From Bog-756 sp963738545 (lineage in GTDB: Bacteria > Actinomycetota > Acidimicrobiia > Acidimicrobiales > RAAP-2), in assembly GCA_963738545.1 (NCBI GenBank), contig CAVTXA010000007.1, positions 186,001 through 250,000 of the forward strand: 64,000 bases of DNA. The letters run 5' to 3'. Below, piece by piece: positions 46,767 through 55,433 of this stretch; positions within the stretch are counted from its first letter, which is position 1, and each line of letters opens with the position of its first letter. The notes beneath the pieces were generated by a model. It was not told the DNA's origin and made no database searches. It saw only the letters and a program-made list of their open reading frames with translations. The position numbers were made by a program, and so were the translations under genes.

Positions 46767-47489
46767 CTACTTCGTGGTGGTGACCAGTCGTTCACGGTCG
46801 AAGAGCGAGGCCGCCACCCTCCAGCCGAGGCGGTCGAGGGCGAGCAGCCCGATCCCGAAGGCGAGCGCCACACGAAAGTTGGCCGGGATCACATTGAAGG
46901 CAATGAGCGTGGTGATAGCCACCGTCGGAAGGCTCGCCAGTATGGAGACCTGTCCGGCCGTCCGGAGATCGCTCGATCGGGCCGAGATGGCCATCCCCAC
47001 CCAGATCGACCAGGTGACCAGGAGGGGTGTGAACACGATCTGGGCCGCGACATCGGGGGCCTGAACAATGGCCGAAGCCACACCCGGGGCCGCGAACAGC
47101 TCGACGATGGCGATATAGAGCGCGAACACCCCGTAGGCGACCACTACGGACGGCACGAACACGGCGAGGGCCTTACCGAGGATGAGCTCCTTTTGCTGGA
47201 CCGGTGTCGACAGCAGGGGCTCGAGCGTTCCTTGGACGCGCTCGCCGACGATGGCGTAGGCCGCCAATGCCGCCGGCACGAGGGCGGGGATGGCGAGCAT
47301 GTAGATCAGGGCGTGCTCGTGGTGCAGCGTGGAGGAGCCGCTCGACGGGATGGTGAAGACCTGGATCACCGGCTGGATGAGGAAGACCAGCGGCAGGACC
47401 ACCATGGCGTAGACCACGTTGCCGCTGCGACGCAGGTCCCGCAGCTCCTTGCGGAGAATCGCCTCGACGCGTCGCCGGCTGATCCTCAC
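46767..47489 (-). CDS. ABC-2 type transporter permease
   Basis: 240 aa with about six membrane helices: NVVYAMVVLPLVFLIQPVIQ, IYMLAIPALVPAALAAYAIV, and VFVPSVVVAYGVFALYIAIV among them. VGERVQGTLEPLLSTPVQQK is the coupling loop conserved in NatB-like permeases. It starts at GTG 47487-47489, overlapping the stop of the ATPase gene (GTGA), so the two form one exporter. The substrate is unknown; sodium or drug export are family possibilities. Confidence 0.85.
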   Translation of the reverse strand: MRISRRRVEAILRKELRDLRRSGNVVYAMVVLPLVFLIQPVIQVFTIPSSGSSTLHHEHALIYMLAIPALVPAALAAYAIVGERVQGTLEPLLSTPVQQKELILGKALAVFVPSVVVAYGVFALYIAIVELFAAPGVASAIVQAPDVAAQIVFTPLLVTWSIWVGMAISARSSDLRTAGQVSILASLPTVAITTLIAFNVIPANFRVALAFGIGLLALDRLGWRVAASLFDRERLVTTTK

Positions 47490-48535
47490 GTGGCCGACTC
47501 CTGGTTGTTTCCCTCGACGAACTGGAGGTAGACATCTTCGAGCGAGTGACGGGACTCGGTGAGCGAGAGTACGTCGGCGTCGGCGGCGACCAAGGCCCTG
47601 GTGACCTCCGGTGCCGCGGCAGCGACGTCGGACACGTCGAGCACATAGGTGCCCGGGCCGTCGCCCCGCCATCCCTCGACGTCGCGCACGGGTCCGAACA
47701 CGGACTCCGGATCGGGAAGTGCCGCCACGGTTCGCACCGTGAGGGTCCTTCGGAAAAGCCGGTCACGCAGCTCGTCGGGCCGGCCGATGGTCCGCAAGGT
47801 CGTGTTGAGGATGGCTACCCGGTCGCACAGCCGCTCGGCCTCCTCGAGTCGGTGAGTGGTGAGGAACACGGTCACGCCGCGTTGGCGTAGGTCGACGATG
47901 AGATCATGGACATCCTTCGTGGCCGCCGGATCCAACCCCGACGTGGGCTCGTCCAAGAACAGCACGTCCGGATCACTCAGCAGGGCCCGGGCCAGCGACA
48001 CCCGCTGCCGCAGGCCCTTAGACAGAGCACCACACGCATCATGAGTCCGGTCGGTGAGGTCGACGGCGTCCAGTACGTGGCGGATCCGGTCCACCGGGTC
48101 GGGGATCTCGTAGAGGTCGGCGAAGCAGGCGAGATTGTCCTGGACGCTGAGGCGGAGGTAGAGACCGGGAGCCTCGGGCATGATGGCGATGCGTTGGCGA
48201 ATGGCCACGCCGTTCTCCGGGGTGAGTTCCAGGCCGGCAACCGTGGCCGCGCCCGAACTGGGAGCGACCAGCGTGCCCAGGGTTCTCACCGTGGTGGTCT
48301 TGCCGGCACCGTTGGGGCCGAGGAACCCGAAGACTTCGCCCCTCCCGACCTCGAAGGACACATCCTGGTATGCCAACCGATCGCCGAAGCGCTTGGTCAA
48401 CGATCGCACCGACAGCGCCGGGTCCCCGAGCTGGGCCGGGAACACGGCCCCGCCAACCACGGATTCTGGTTCCGAACGACCCGCCGAGCGCGTACCTCCC
48501 GCCGCTCCACCAACGTCACGGCCGGAGTGCGCCAC
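47486..48535 (-). CDS. ABC transporter ATP-binding protein (NatA-like)
   Basis: Walker A is FGFLGPNGAGKTTTVRTLGT, the signature motif is LSKGLRQRVSLARALL, Walker B is VLFLDEPTSGLDP, and the switch His is in VFLTTHRLEEAE. A C-terminal extension of about 90 residues follows (LFRRTLTVRTVAALPDPESV), as in exporters of the NatA/DrrA group. The first 40 residues before LSVRSLTKRFGDRL are low-complexity, so the true start may be the GTG giving MVGGAVFPAQ. It is paired with the permease downstream. Confidence 0.9.
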   Translation of the reverse strand: MAHSGRDVGGAAGGTRSAGRSEPESVVGGAVFPAQLGDPALSVRSLTKRFGDRLAYQDVSFEVGRGEVFGFLGPNGAGKTTTVRTLGTLVAPSSGAATVAGLELTPENGVAIRQRIAIMPEAPGLYLRLSVQDNLACFADLYEIPDPVDRIRHVLDAVDLTDRTHDACGALSKGLRQRVSLARALLSDPDVLFLDEPTSGLDPAATKDVHDLIVDLRQRGVTVFLTTHRLEEAERLCDRVAILNTTLRTIGRPDELRDRLFRRTLTVRTVAALPDPESVFGPVRDVEGWRGDGPGTYVLDVSDVAAAAPEVTRALVAADADVLSLTESRHSLEDVYLQFVEGNNQESAT

Positions 48536-48704
48536 AGATCGAGTATTGCAGACTGCTCAGGAGTGGGCCCTCGGCCCAAGGTGGCTCAGTGCCGCTAGCC
48601 CACCGAGCCTCCTCGTGCCCGCTGGTCGGGCAATCACCAACCAGAGGGACTCACCCGGGTACACGGTGGCGGCGCGACCTCTCGCGTCCCGCGTCCACTA
48701 TCGG

Positions 48705-49949
48705 TCAGGGATCGGCGTGCTCGACCGGCGTGTCCCCGTGGGCCAGTCGGGCCGCCTCGGTGACCAGGTAGTGGCGCTCACGCAGATTGGTCGTGCGTTC
48801 CGACGCCAGCATGAACTCCGCGATGGCCGCATCGGTCTCGCCGACCTGCCCGAGGAGGTGCGCCCTCACGGCATGGAGCCGGTGATGGTCACCCAACTGC
48901 TCGCCGACGCCGTCGAGCAGGGCCAGCCCGGCCCTCGGACCGTCGAGCATGGCCACGGCGACGGCCCGGTTGAGCCGGACCATGGGATTGCCGGTCATGG
49001 ACTCCAGTCGACCGTAGAGGGACTCGATCTTGGACCAGTCGGTGTCCTCATGGCGGAGGGCGAGGTCGTGCACCGCGGCTACGGCCGCCTGGAGCTGGTA
49101 CTCCCCCAGGTGACCCTCCCTGATCGCCCCCGTGACGAGTGCCAACCCTTCGGCGATGAGGTCACGATTCCACCGGGAGCGGTCCTGCTGGGAGAGCGGT
49201 ACGAGCGCACCGTCATCGTCCGTGCGGCTCGGTCGGCGGGCATCGGTCAGGAGCATCATGGCCAGGAGCCCGGTCACCTCGGGCTCCCCGGGCAGGAGAC
49301 CGTGAACGCTCCGGGCCAGGCGGATGGCTTCTCCTGAAAGGTCGGTGCGGCTCAGTTCGCTGCCACTACTCGTGGTGTAGCCCTCGTTGAAGAGGAGATA
49401 GAGGACATGCAACATGGTGGCCAAGCGCTCGCTACGTTCGGCCTCCGGGGGGAGGGTGAAGCCTTCGGTAGTGTCCCTCACCTTGGACTTGGCCCGACTG
49501 ATCCGTTGGGCCATGGTCGGTTCGGACACCAGGAATGCGGCAGCGATCTCACGCGTGGTGAGACCGGCAACAGCCCGAAGCGTCAAGGGGATCGCCAGAG
49601 CCGGCGTCAGGCACGGGTGACAACACATGAACATGAGGATGAGTGTGTCGTCCGAACCGGGCGCCGGATCGCGGGGTGTCTGCGACCACGAAGCGACCAG
49701 CTCCTCGCGCCGGCGACGGGCACTGTCCCGCCGGTACTGCTCACCCATGCGACGTGATGCCACCCGGATCAGCCAACCCAACGGATTGTCGGGCACGCCA
49801 TCCCGCGGCCATGTGTCGAGTGCTGCCATGAGCGCCTCTTGTACTGCATCCTCGGCATCGGCGAAGTTCCCGTAGCGTCGGGTGACCGCACCGAGGGCCT
49901 GGGGCGCCAGCTCGCGCACCAGTCCCTCGGAAGCCGATGCCGTGGTCAC
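48705..49949 (-). CDS. ECF42-type sigma factor with C-terminal TPR-like extension
   Basis: 414 aa. The N-terminal sigma-70 regions 2 and 4 (ADAEDAVQEALMAALDTWPR, GLTTREIAAAFLVSEPTMAQ, RISRAKSKVRD) are followed by a DUF6596/TPR-like domain of about 230 residues (HVLYLLFNEGYTTSSGSELS, YQLQAAVAAVHDLALRHEDT, RLNRAVAVAMLDGPRAGLAL). The group has no anti-sigma factor; the extension regulates activity. The next gene upstream encodes a DGPF/YCII protein, the hallmark partner of ECF42. The ATG overlaps its stop (ATGA at 49946-49949). Confidence 0.92.
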   Translation of the reverse strand: MTTASASEGLVRELAPQALGAVTRRYGNFADAEDAVQEALMAALDTWPRDGVPDNPLGWLIRVASRRMGEQYRRDSARRRREELVASWSQTPRDPAPGSDDTLILMFMCCHPCLTPALAIPLTLRAVAGLTTREIAAAFLVSEPTMAQRISRAKSKVRDTTEGFTLPPEAERSERLATMLHVLYLLFNEGYTTSSGSELSRTDLSGEAIRLARSVHGLLPGEPEVTGLLAMMLLTDARRPSRTDDDGALVPLSQQDRSRWNRDLIAEGLALVTGAIREGHLGEYQLQAAVAAVHDLALRHEDTDWSKIESLYGRLESMTGNPMVRLNRAVAVAMLDGPRAGLALLDGVGEQLGDHHRLHAVRAHLLGQVGETDAAIAEFMLASERTTNLRERHYLVTEAARLAHGDTPVEHADP

Positions 49950-50347
49950 ACTTCGGGGTCGGGAGCGCTCATCACCTCGCGCACCTCGATGCGCTGACCG
50001 ATCGGAGCGCCCCCCGATCCGGGGGCGGCAGAGATCCGGGCGGCGAGCTCGATGGCCCGCTCCGTTGTGTCGACGTCGACGATGCGGTACCCGGCCAACA
50101 GCTCCTTGCCCTCGGGGAAGGGCCCGTCGGTCACCACCGGGGTGCTCGAGCCGTCCGAGAGGACGAACTTGGCCTGATCGGGTCCGGCCAGTCCCTGTGC
50201 GTCGACCAACTCGCCACTGTCACCGAGCTCCTGGTTCAAGGCAATCTGGAACTCGACATGCGCCTTGACCTCGCCCGGAGTCCACTCCGACATCGGCGTG
50301 CACTCCAACTCGACCCCGCCATAACTCTGAATCAGCATGTAACGCAT
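49946..50347 (-). CDS. DGPF/YCII-domain protein, partner of ECF42 sigma factor
   Basis: About 133 aa: MRYMLIQSYGGVELECTPMS, then TDGPFPEGKELLAGYRIVDV with the DGPF motif, and a C-terminal REVMSAPDPEV. Such proteins are encoded beside ECF42 sigma factors, which often control their own DGPF genes. I use ATG 50345-50347, with AAGGA upstream; the frame continues to 50392. Function at the molecular level is unknown. Confidence 0.88.
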   Translation of the reverse strand: MRYMLIQSYGGVELECTPMSEWTPGEVKAHVEFQIALNQELGDSGELVDAQGLAGPDQAKFVLSDGSSTPVVTDGPFPEGKELLAGYRIVDVDTTERAIELAARISAAPGSGGAPIGQRIEVREVMSAPDPEV

Positions 50348-50576
50348 GGCACCATCCTTGCTCGTCGGCGGCGCCTCGGTGGCGTCGCTCACCCTGGTGT
50401 TGAGACTGACCGCCGGAATTCGACATCGATGGCCAAGAAATCTCCCGATTCGTGAGCACGGGTTGGCTGGGCCGCGGAATCGCCATCACGCGGTGACCGT
50501 GCCCTGGTCCAAGGGCCATCCTCTCCTGTCACCCGGCAACGGCTCTGGGTCCCTCCGGGTTGGCCCGACGCCCGCG

Positions 50577-51446
50577 TTACCCGGGACCGAGCGCCCACTG
50601 GGCGGCCAGACCCGCCACCCAGGCCGGCACCGCCGCCACATCCTCCGGTGGCGATGCCACCACCACCAGCTCCGAGACCCCTCGGTCGGCCAGCAGCTCG
50701 ATGTCCCGGGGCGTCCCGTCACGCAGGGAGACGGCGACCTCCACTGACGACGGGTCCCGTCCCGCCTGCCGACACCGGTCGGCCAGCACGTCGAGGCGGC
50801 CGGACACTTCGTCCCGGGCCAGGTTGAAGCCGTACCAGCCATCGCCGTAGGCGGCCACCCGAGCCAACGCCCGGTCGCTGTTGCCACCGAGGAACACCGG
50901 GACACGTCGGCCGGCAACCGGCTTTGGATAGCTCCGCACCTGCTCGAAATGGAACGTCGCCCCGTCGAAGGAGGCCACGTCGTCACGCCACAGGGTGCGC
51001 ATGACCTCGACGTACTCGGCGTTGCGTTCGGCCCGGCCCCGGAACGGTATCCCGAGGGCGGTGAACTCCTCACGCGACCAGCCGATGCCGACGCCGAGGA
51101 CGAAACGACCGCCCGACAGGACGTCCAGGGTGGCGGCCTGTTTGGCCGTCACCAGCGGGTTGTGCTGGGGAAGGAGCAGGATCCCCGTAGCCAGACGGAT
51201 GCTGGTGCTCGAGGCGGCCGCATAGGTCAGAACCAGCAGCGGGTCCAGCCAGTCGGCATCGGAGGGGACGGCGATCCTCCCGTCATCCGAGTACGGATAG
51301 GGCGAGTCGGCCCGGTCCACCATGACCACGTGCTCCCCCGCCCAGAGCGTCGAGAAGCCAGCCGACTCGGCATGATGTGCCACCGCGGCGATGACGCCGG
51401 GGTCTGCACCCGTGCCGATGCCGAGGGCATGGAGGGCAACACGCAT
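50577..51446 (-). CDS. LLM-class, probable F420-dependent oxidoreductase
   Basis: 289 aa with the luciferase-like barrel: GFSTLWAGEHVVMVDRADSP, IRLATGILLLPQHNPLVTAK, RFVLGVGIGWSREEFTALGI, VPVFLGGNSDRALARVAAYG. The spacing matches TIGR03619-type F420 enzymes. It is the last gene before the sterol block on this strand, with about 50 bases to ltp2, so read-through from the ltp2 operon is possible. Confidence 0.87.
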   Translation of the reverse strand: MRVALHALGIGTGADPGVIAAVAHHAESAGFSTLWAGEHVVMVDRADSPYPYSDDGRIAVPSDADWLDPLLVLTYAAASSTSIRLATGILLLPQHNPLVTAKQAATLDVLSGGRFVLGVGIGWSREEFTALGIPFRGRAERNAEYVEVMRTLWRDDVASFDGATFHFEQVRSYPKPVAGRRVPVFLGGNSDRALARVAAYGDGWYGFNLARDEVSGRLDVLADRCRQAGRDPSSVEVAVSLRDGTPRDIELLADRGVSELVVVASPPEDVAAVPAWVAGLAAQWALGPG

Positions 51447-51495
51447 GGGGACATTGTGGCCCGTGGCGACGGGCCGGTTCAGGTGGGGTTCGGAC

Positions 51496-52683
51496 TCAGG
51501 CGTCGACGCCGAGGATCAGCCCGCTGGTGGGCACCCCGGTACCGGCGGTGACCAGGGCGTGGGTGACGTCGGGCACCTGGTTCACCGAGGTTCCCCGCAC
51601 CTGGCGCACACCCTCGGCGATGCCGTTCATGCCGTGGAGGTAGGCCTCACCGAGCTGGCCGCCGTGGGTGTTGATGGGCAGCCCGCCCCCGATCTCGATG
51701 TTGCCGTCGCGCACGAAGTCCTTGGCGTCACCCTTTCCGCAGAAGCCCAACTCCTCCAGCTGGTAGAGGACGTAGGGGGTGAAGTGGTCGTAGAGCACGG
51801 CGGTCTGGATGTCGGCCGGGCCGAGACCCGAGGTCTGCCACAGCTGTCGGGCCACCGAGGCCATCTCACCGAGGCCGCAGAGGTCGTCGTAGTAGTAGGA
51901 GGTCATCATCTCCTGGCCCGGTCCCGCCCCCTGGGCGGCGGCCTCGATGACCACCGGGGTGGACGGCAGGTCGCGTGCCCGCTCGAGGGAGGTGACCACG
52001 AGGGCCTGGCCGCCGTCGGTCTCCTGGCAGCAGTCGAGCAGGTGGAGCGGCTCCACGATCCAGCGCGACGCCTGGTGCTCCTCCAAGGTGATGGGCTTCT
52101 CGTAAAACCAGGCCTTGGGGTTGGTGGCGGCGTGCCTGCGGTCGGCCACCGCCACCCGTCCGAGGTCCTCGGAGGTGGCCCCCGAGACATGGAGGTAGCG
52201 CTGGGCGGCCATGGCCACCCACTGGGCCGGGGTCAGCAGGCCGAAGGGCGCGTACCAGGCGAAGTTGGCCGTCTCGGCGTTGGGCACCGGCGCACGGTCC
52301 TGCACCCCGGCGCCGAACCGGTTGCCCGATCGCTCGTTGAACGCCCGGTAGCAGACGACCACGTCGGCCACGCCGGCCTGGACGGCCAGGGCGGCCTGCT
52401 GGATGGTCCCGCACCCCGCTCCTCCGCCGTAGTGGATCCGGCTGAAGAAGGTGAGCTCGCCCATGCCCAGGCTGCGGGCGATCTCGATCTCGGGATTGGT
52501 GTCCGAGCTGAAGGTCACCATGCCGTCGACCTCGGCGGGCTCGATGCCGGCGTCGCGGAGGGCCAGGTCCACGGCCTCGGCGGCCAGGCGCAGCTCACTG
52601 CGGCCGGACTCCTTGGAGAACTCCGTGGCCCCGATCCCGACGATGGCCGTGTTTCCGGTGAAGGCGTGGGCGTCCCCGCTCAT
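51496..52683 (-). CDS. ltp2: Ltp2-like thiolase-fold steroid aldolase
   Basis: 395 aa SCPx-thiolase family: NTAIVGIGATEFSKESGRSE, EIARSLGMGELTFFSRIHYG, GGGAGCGTIQQAALAVQAGV, EIGGGLPINTHGGQLGEAYL. In mycobacteria Ltp2 with the DUF35 part of ChsH2 cleaves the last C3 unit of the sterol side chain as propionyl-CoA by a retro-aldol step. Here it is cotranscribed with the ChsH1-like gene (ATGA overlap at 52680-52683), in the same order as in the mycobacterial igr operon. The assignment rests on this context plus family resemblance. Confidence 0.85.
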   Translation of the reverse strand: MSGDAHAFTGNTAIVGIGATEFSKESGRSELRLAAEAVDLALRDAGIEPAEVDGMVTFSSDTNPEIEIARSLGMGELTFFSRIHYGGGAGCGTIQQAALAVQAGVADVVVCYRAFNERSGNRFGAGVQDRAPVPNAETANFAWYAPFGLLTPAQWVAMAAQRYLHVSGATSEDLGRVAVADRRHAATNPKAWFYEKPITLEEHQASRWIVEPLHLLDCCQETDGGQALVVTSLERARDLPSTPVVIEAAAQGAGPGQEMMTSYYYDDLCGLGEMASVARQLWQTSGLGPADIQTAVLYDHFTPYVLYQLEELGFCGKGDAKDFVRDGNIEIGGGLPINTHGGQLGEAYLHGMNGIAEGVRQVRGTSVNQVPDVTHALVTAGTGVPTSGLILGVDA

Positions 52684-53192
52684 CGGCCGGATCCCGATCC
52701 GGTGGCACCGGACGGGGCACCCTTGGGCAGCAGCACCCGCACCGTACCGGTCACGTGGTCGCCGAGCCCGTTGGCCCCCCGCAGCGTGACCACCACGGCA
52801 CCCCTCCCCTCGGCTCCGGGGTCGGCCGGGTCGGCCTCGACCTCGGTGACCGAACCGGTCAGGGTCATGGTGTCGTCGGGGTAGTTCGGCGCCCCCAGCC
52901 GGATGTTGACGTCGGTGAGCACGGCGCCGGGGCCGGTCCAGTCGGTGACGTACCGGCCCACGATCCCGTTGGTGGAGAGGATGTTCATGAAGATGTCCTT
53001 CGAGCCGCGCTCGACGGCCAGCACCGAGTCGTGGTGGACGTCCTGGTAGTCCCGGGAGGCGAGGGCGGTCGAGACGATGAGGGTGCGGGTCAGCGGAAGG
53101 GCCAGGGCGGGGAGGTCGTCACCCACCGTCACCTCCCCGAAGGCCAGCGTGGTGGCCCGGGGACCGGTGGCCGTGCCGGTGGCGGCGCTCAC
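52680..53192 (-). CDS. chsH1: ChsH1-like MaoC-domain enoyl-CoA hydratase subunit
   Basis: 170 aa single hotdog (MaoC-like) domain: LTRTLIVSTALASRDYQDVH then HDSVLAVERGSKDIFMNILS, NGIVGRYVTDWTGPGAVLTD, and a strand-rich end. In mycobacteria ChsH1 pairs with ChsH2 to hydrate the 3-carbon side-chain enoyl-CoA of sterols. GTG 53190-53192 overlaps the stop of the acyl-CoA dehydrogenase gene before it, and its stop overlaps the ltp2 start. The C-terminal Ser/Gly tail is not conserved. Confidence 0.83.
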   Translation of the reverse strand: MSAATGTATGPRATTLAFGEVTVGDDLPALALPLTRTLIVSTALASRDYQDVHHDSVLAVERGSKDIFMNILSTNGIVGRYVTDWTGPGAVLTDVNIRLGAPNYPDDTMTLTGSVTEVEADPADPGAEGRGAVVVTLRGANGLGDHVTGTVRVLLPKGAPSGATGSGSGR

Positions 53193-54349
53193 GTGGTCAC
53201 CTTGTGGCCGACGCGGATCTCGTCGACCACCTGGCGTCCGAGTCGGGCCACCTGGGCACTGGGCGGGCCGAGCAGAAGCTCGATCTGCTTGCCCCAGAGG
53301 AAGTACCGGTGGATGGGGTATTCGATGTCGGCTCCCATCCCGCCGTGCAGGTGCTGGGTGGCGTGGACGGCCCGGGACCCGGCATCGGCCGAGAACCACG
53401 CGGCCACGCTCACGGCCAGATCGGCGTCGAGCCCGTTGTCCAGCCGCCAGGCGGCCTGGAGCATCGTCACGCGGATGCACTCGGTGTCGATGGCGGCGTC
53501 GGCCGCCCGGAGCATGGTGCCCTGGAACGTGGCGAGGGGCCGGCCGAACTGCTCCCTCGCGTTGAGGTACTCCGCCGTCTGGGCAACGGCTGCCTCGGTC
53601 ACCCCCACCTGGAGGGCGCACAGACCGGTCCAGGCGCGGTTGAGCATCCAGAACAGCACGTCGTGGCCGGCGGTCGGGTCCGCACCGGCCAGCACGTCGT
53701 CGGCGGCTACCACGACACCGTCCAGGTGGAGATGGGGGTGGATCTCGCGGTTGGTGGTATCGGCCCACTCGATGATCACCCCGTCGGCCGAGGGGTCGAC
53801 GACGGCCACCACCACGCCGTCGTCGACGGCCACCGGCACGAGCACCCGGTCGGCCACGTTGCCGTAGGGGACGGCGAAGGCCGTTCCCGACAAGACCAGC
53901 CCGTCGGGCCCCGACTTGCCGGCCACGGCCGGACGGCCCGGGCCGCCACGGGCGATGTCATCGGCCACCGTGGCCAGGGCGGCGGTGAGGATCTGCTCAC
54001 CGGCCACCACCTTGGGGAGAACCTCCGCTTGGAGGGCCTCCGATCCGAACTCGGCGATGGGCATGGCCCCGAGGGCCACGGTGGCCCACAGCGGCACCGG
54101 GGCCACCACCCGCCCCTGGCCCTCCAGCAGGATGGCCAGCTCGACCATCCCGTAGCCACCACCGCCGTAGGCCTCGGGCAGGGACAGGCCTACCAGGTCG
54201 GCCTGGGCCAGGGCGGCCCACAGCTCCCGGTCGATACGGTCCTCGGAGGCCTCGACGGCCTTCACCCGGTCAGGGGTGACCAGGCCGGTAAAGATGCCGT
54301 CGACGGCCTCGACCACCGCCTTCTGCTCGTCGTTGTAGGTGAAGTCCAT
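53189..54349 (-). CDS. chsE1: ChsE1 (FadE28)-like acyl-CoA dehydrogenase subunit
   Basis: 386 aa: DFTYNDEQKAVVEAVDGIFT, AYGGGGYGMVELAILLEGQG, AREQFGRPLATFQGTMLRAA, and the end QHLHGGMGADIEYPIHRYFL with LLLGPPSAQVARLG. The last section closely resembles mycobacterial FadE28. In the known system ChsE1 and ChsE2 form a heterotetramer that dehydrogenates the shortened sterol side chain. ATG 54347-54349 follows AGGAGAATCCG. It is cotranscribed with the ChsH1-like gene. Confidence 0.83.
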   Translation of the reverse strand: MDFTYNDEQKAVVEAVDGIFTGLVTPDRVKAVEASEDRIDRELWAALAQADLVGLSLPEAYGGGGYGMVELAILLEGQGRVVAPVPLWATVALGAMPIAEFGSEALQAEVLPKVVAGEQILTAALATVADDIARGGPGRPAVAGKSGPDGLVLSGTAFAVPYGNVADRVLVPVAVDDGVVVAVVDPSADGVIIEWADTTNREIHPHLHLDGVVVAADDVLAGADPTAGHDVLFWMLNRAWTGLCALQVGVTEAAVAQTAEYLNAREQFGRPLATFQGTMLRAADAAIDTECIRVTMLQAAWRLDNGLDADLAVSVAAWFSADAGSRAVHATQHLHGGMGADIEYPIHRYFLWGKQIELLLGPPSAQVARLGRQVVDEIRVGHKVTT

Positions 54350-54425
54350 CGGATTCTCCTCGTCAGGTGCTGGGGTCGTGTTCGAACGTGTCGGGGTATG
54401 GGACTACTGGTGGCACAGGACGCCG

Positions 54426-55433
54426 CTACCCGGTGGTGCGTCCAGGGTCGGGGCGGAACACCGGCAGGGTGAGGTCGTCGTCGAAGGCCTCGAAGGTGGC
54501 CACCACCGGCAGCCCGATGGCCACGGTCTCGGGTGTGATGTCGGCCACGTTGGCGATGAGTCGGGTGCCCTCTTCCAGCTCGACCAGCGCCACCACCAGC
54601 GGGTAGTCGAACGCCGGCACCTGGGGGTAATGGTTGACCGTGAAGCTGTAGATCGTGCCCCGGCCCGAGGCTTCGAATGCCTCCCACTCGAAGGACCGGC
54701 AGTTGGCGCACGACGGGCGGGGCGGATGCCGCAGCGTCCCACAGGCCGAGCACTTCTGGATGAGCAGCTTGTGCTCCTTGGCCCCGTCGAAGAAGAAGCG
54801 GTTGTCCTGGGTGAGAGCCGGCCGCGGACGCAGCGGCCGGGGTGCGGGATCCGGGGTCTTCTCCCGGGGCCGGAACTTGAGGATGCGGAACTTCATGGTG
54901 GCGACCGGCGCCCCGCTCTGGTCGGTGAACTCGAGGCGGGTGGTCACGAAATGCCCGGTCCCGAGGCCGGTGGCCTTCTCTCCACTGACCGAGTCGATCA
55001 CACTGGTGACGGCCAGCTGGTCACCCGGCACCAGCGGTCGCACGTAGTGCTGATCGCAGTTGGTGGCCACCACCGACGTGAAGCCGGCGTCGTCCAGCAT
55101 GGCCATCAGGGTGTCGCTGGGAGACCGGTCGGCGGGGTCGCCCTCCTCGCTCCTGGCCCTGTCCTCGTCGCGGGCCAGGGTGGCCTTGAGCCCAGCCATG
55201 ATCCAGGCCTGGAGCATGGTCGGAGGGGCGATGATGCCGTCGAAGCCGTTGGCCCGAGCCGCCTCGTCGTCGAGGTAGACGGGGTTCTCGTCCCCCATGG
55301 CCTCCACCCAGTGCCGGATCATCGGGACGTTGACCGCATCCGGCCCCGGGGCCGGTGGCCCGGTGGACAGCCCCACGAACTCCTGCAGGCGTTCCTCCAA
55401 CGAGGACGTCTCGGTGACCGCCTCGGTGCTCAC
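54426..55433 (-). CDS. chsH2: ChsH2-like MaoC-DUF35 fusion protein
   Basis: 335 aa. Residues 1-190 are a MaoC-like hotdog domain (DGIIAPPTMLQAWIMAGLKA, NCDQHYVRPLVPGDQLAVTS). Residues 215-330 form a DUF35 zinc-ribbon/OB domain with CSACGTLRHPPRPSCANC. This fusion is specific to ChsH2: the MaoC half works with ChsH1 and the DUF35 half activates Ltp2. Its stop is 76 bases from the next operon gene. The ATG overlaps the stop of the upstream acyl-CoA dehydrogenase (ATGA at 55430-55433). Confidence 0.9.
   Translation of the reverse strand: MSTEAVTETSSLEERLQEFVGLSTGPPAPGPDAVNVPMIRHWVEAMGDENPVYLDDEAARANGFDGIIAPPTMLQAWIMAGLKATLARDEDRARSEEGDPADRSPSDTLMAMLDDAGFTSVVATNCDQHYVRPLVPGDQLAVTSVIDSVSGEKATGLGTGHFVTTRLEFTDQSGAPVATMKFRILKFRPREKTPDPAPRPLRPRPALTQDNRFFFDGAKEHKLLIQKCSACGTLRHPPRPSCANCRSFEWEAFEASGRGTIYSFTVNHYPQVPAFDYPLVVALVELEEGTRLIANVADITPETVAIGLPVVATFEAFDDDLTLPVFRPDPGRTTG

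Noticed and set aside
46704..47531. Plus-strand frame of 275 codons opposite the ABC permease
   Set aside because: The minus strand encodes a convincing six-helix permease overlapping its ATPase gene; the plus text is low-complexity.
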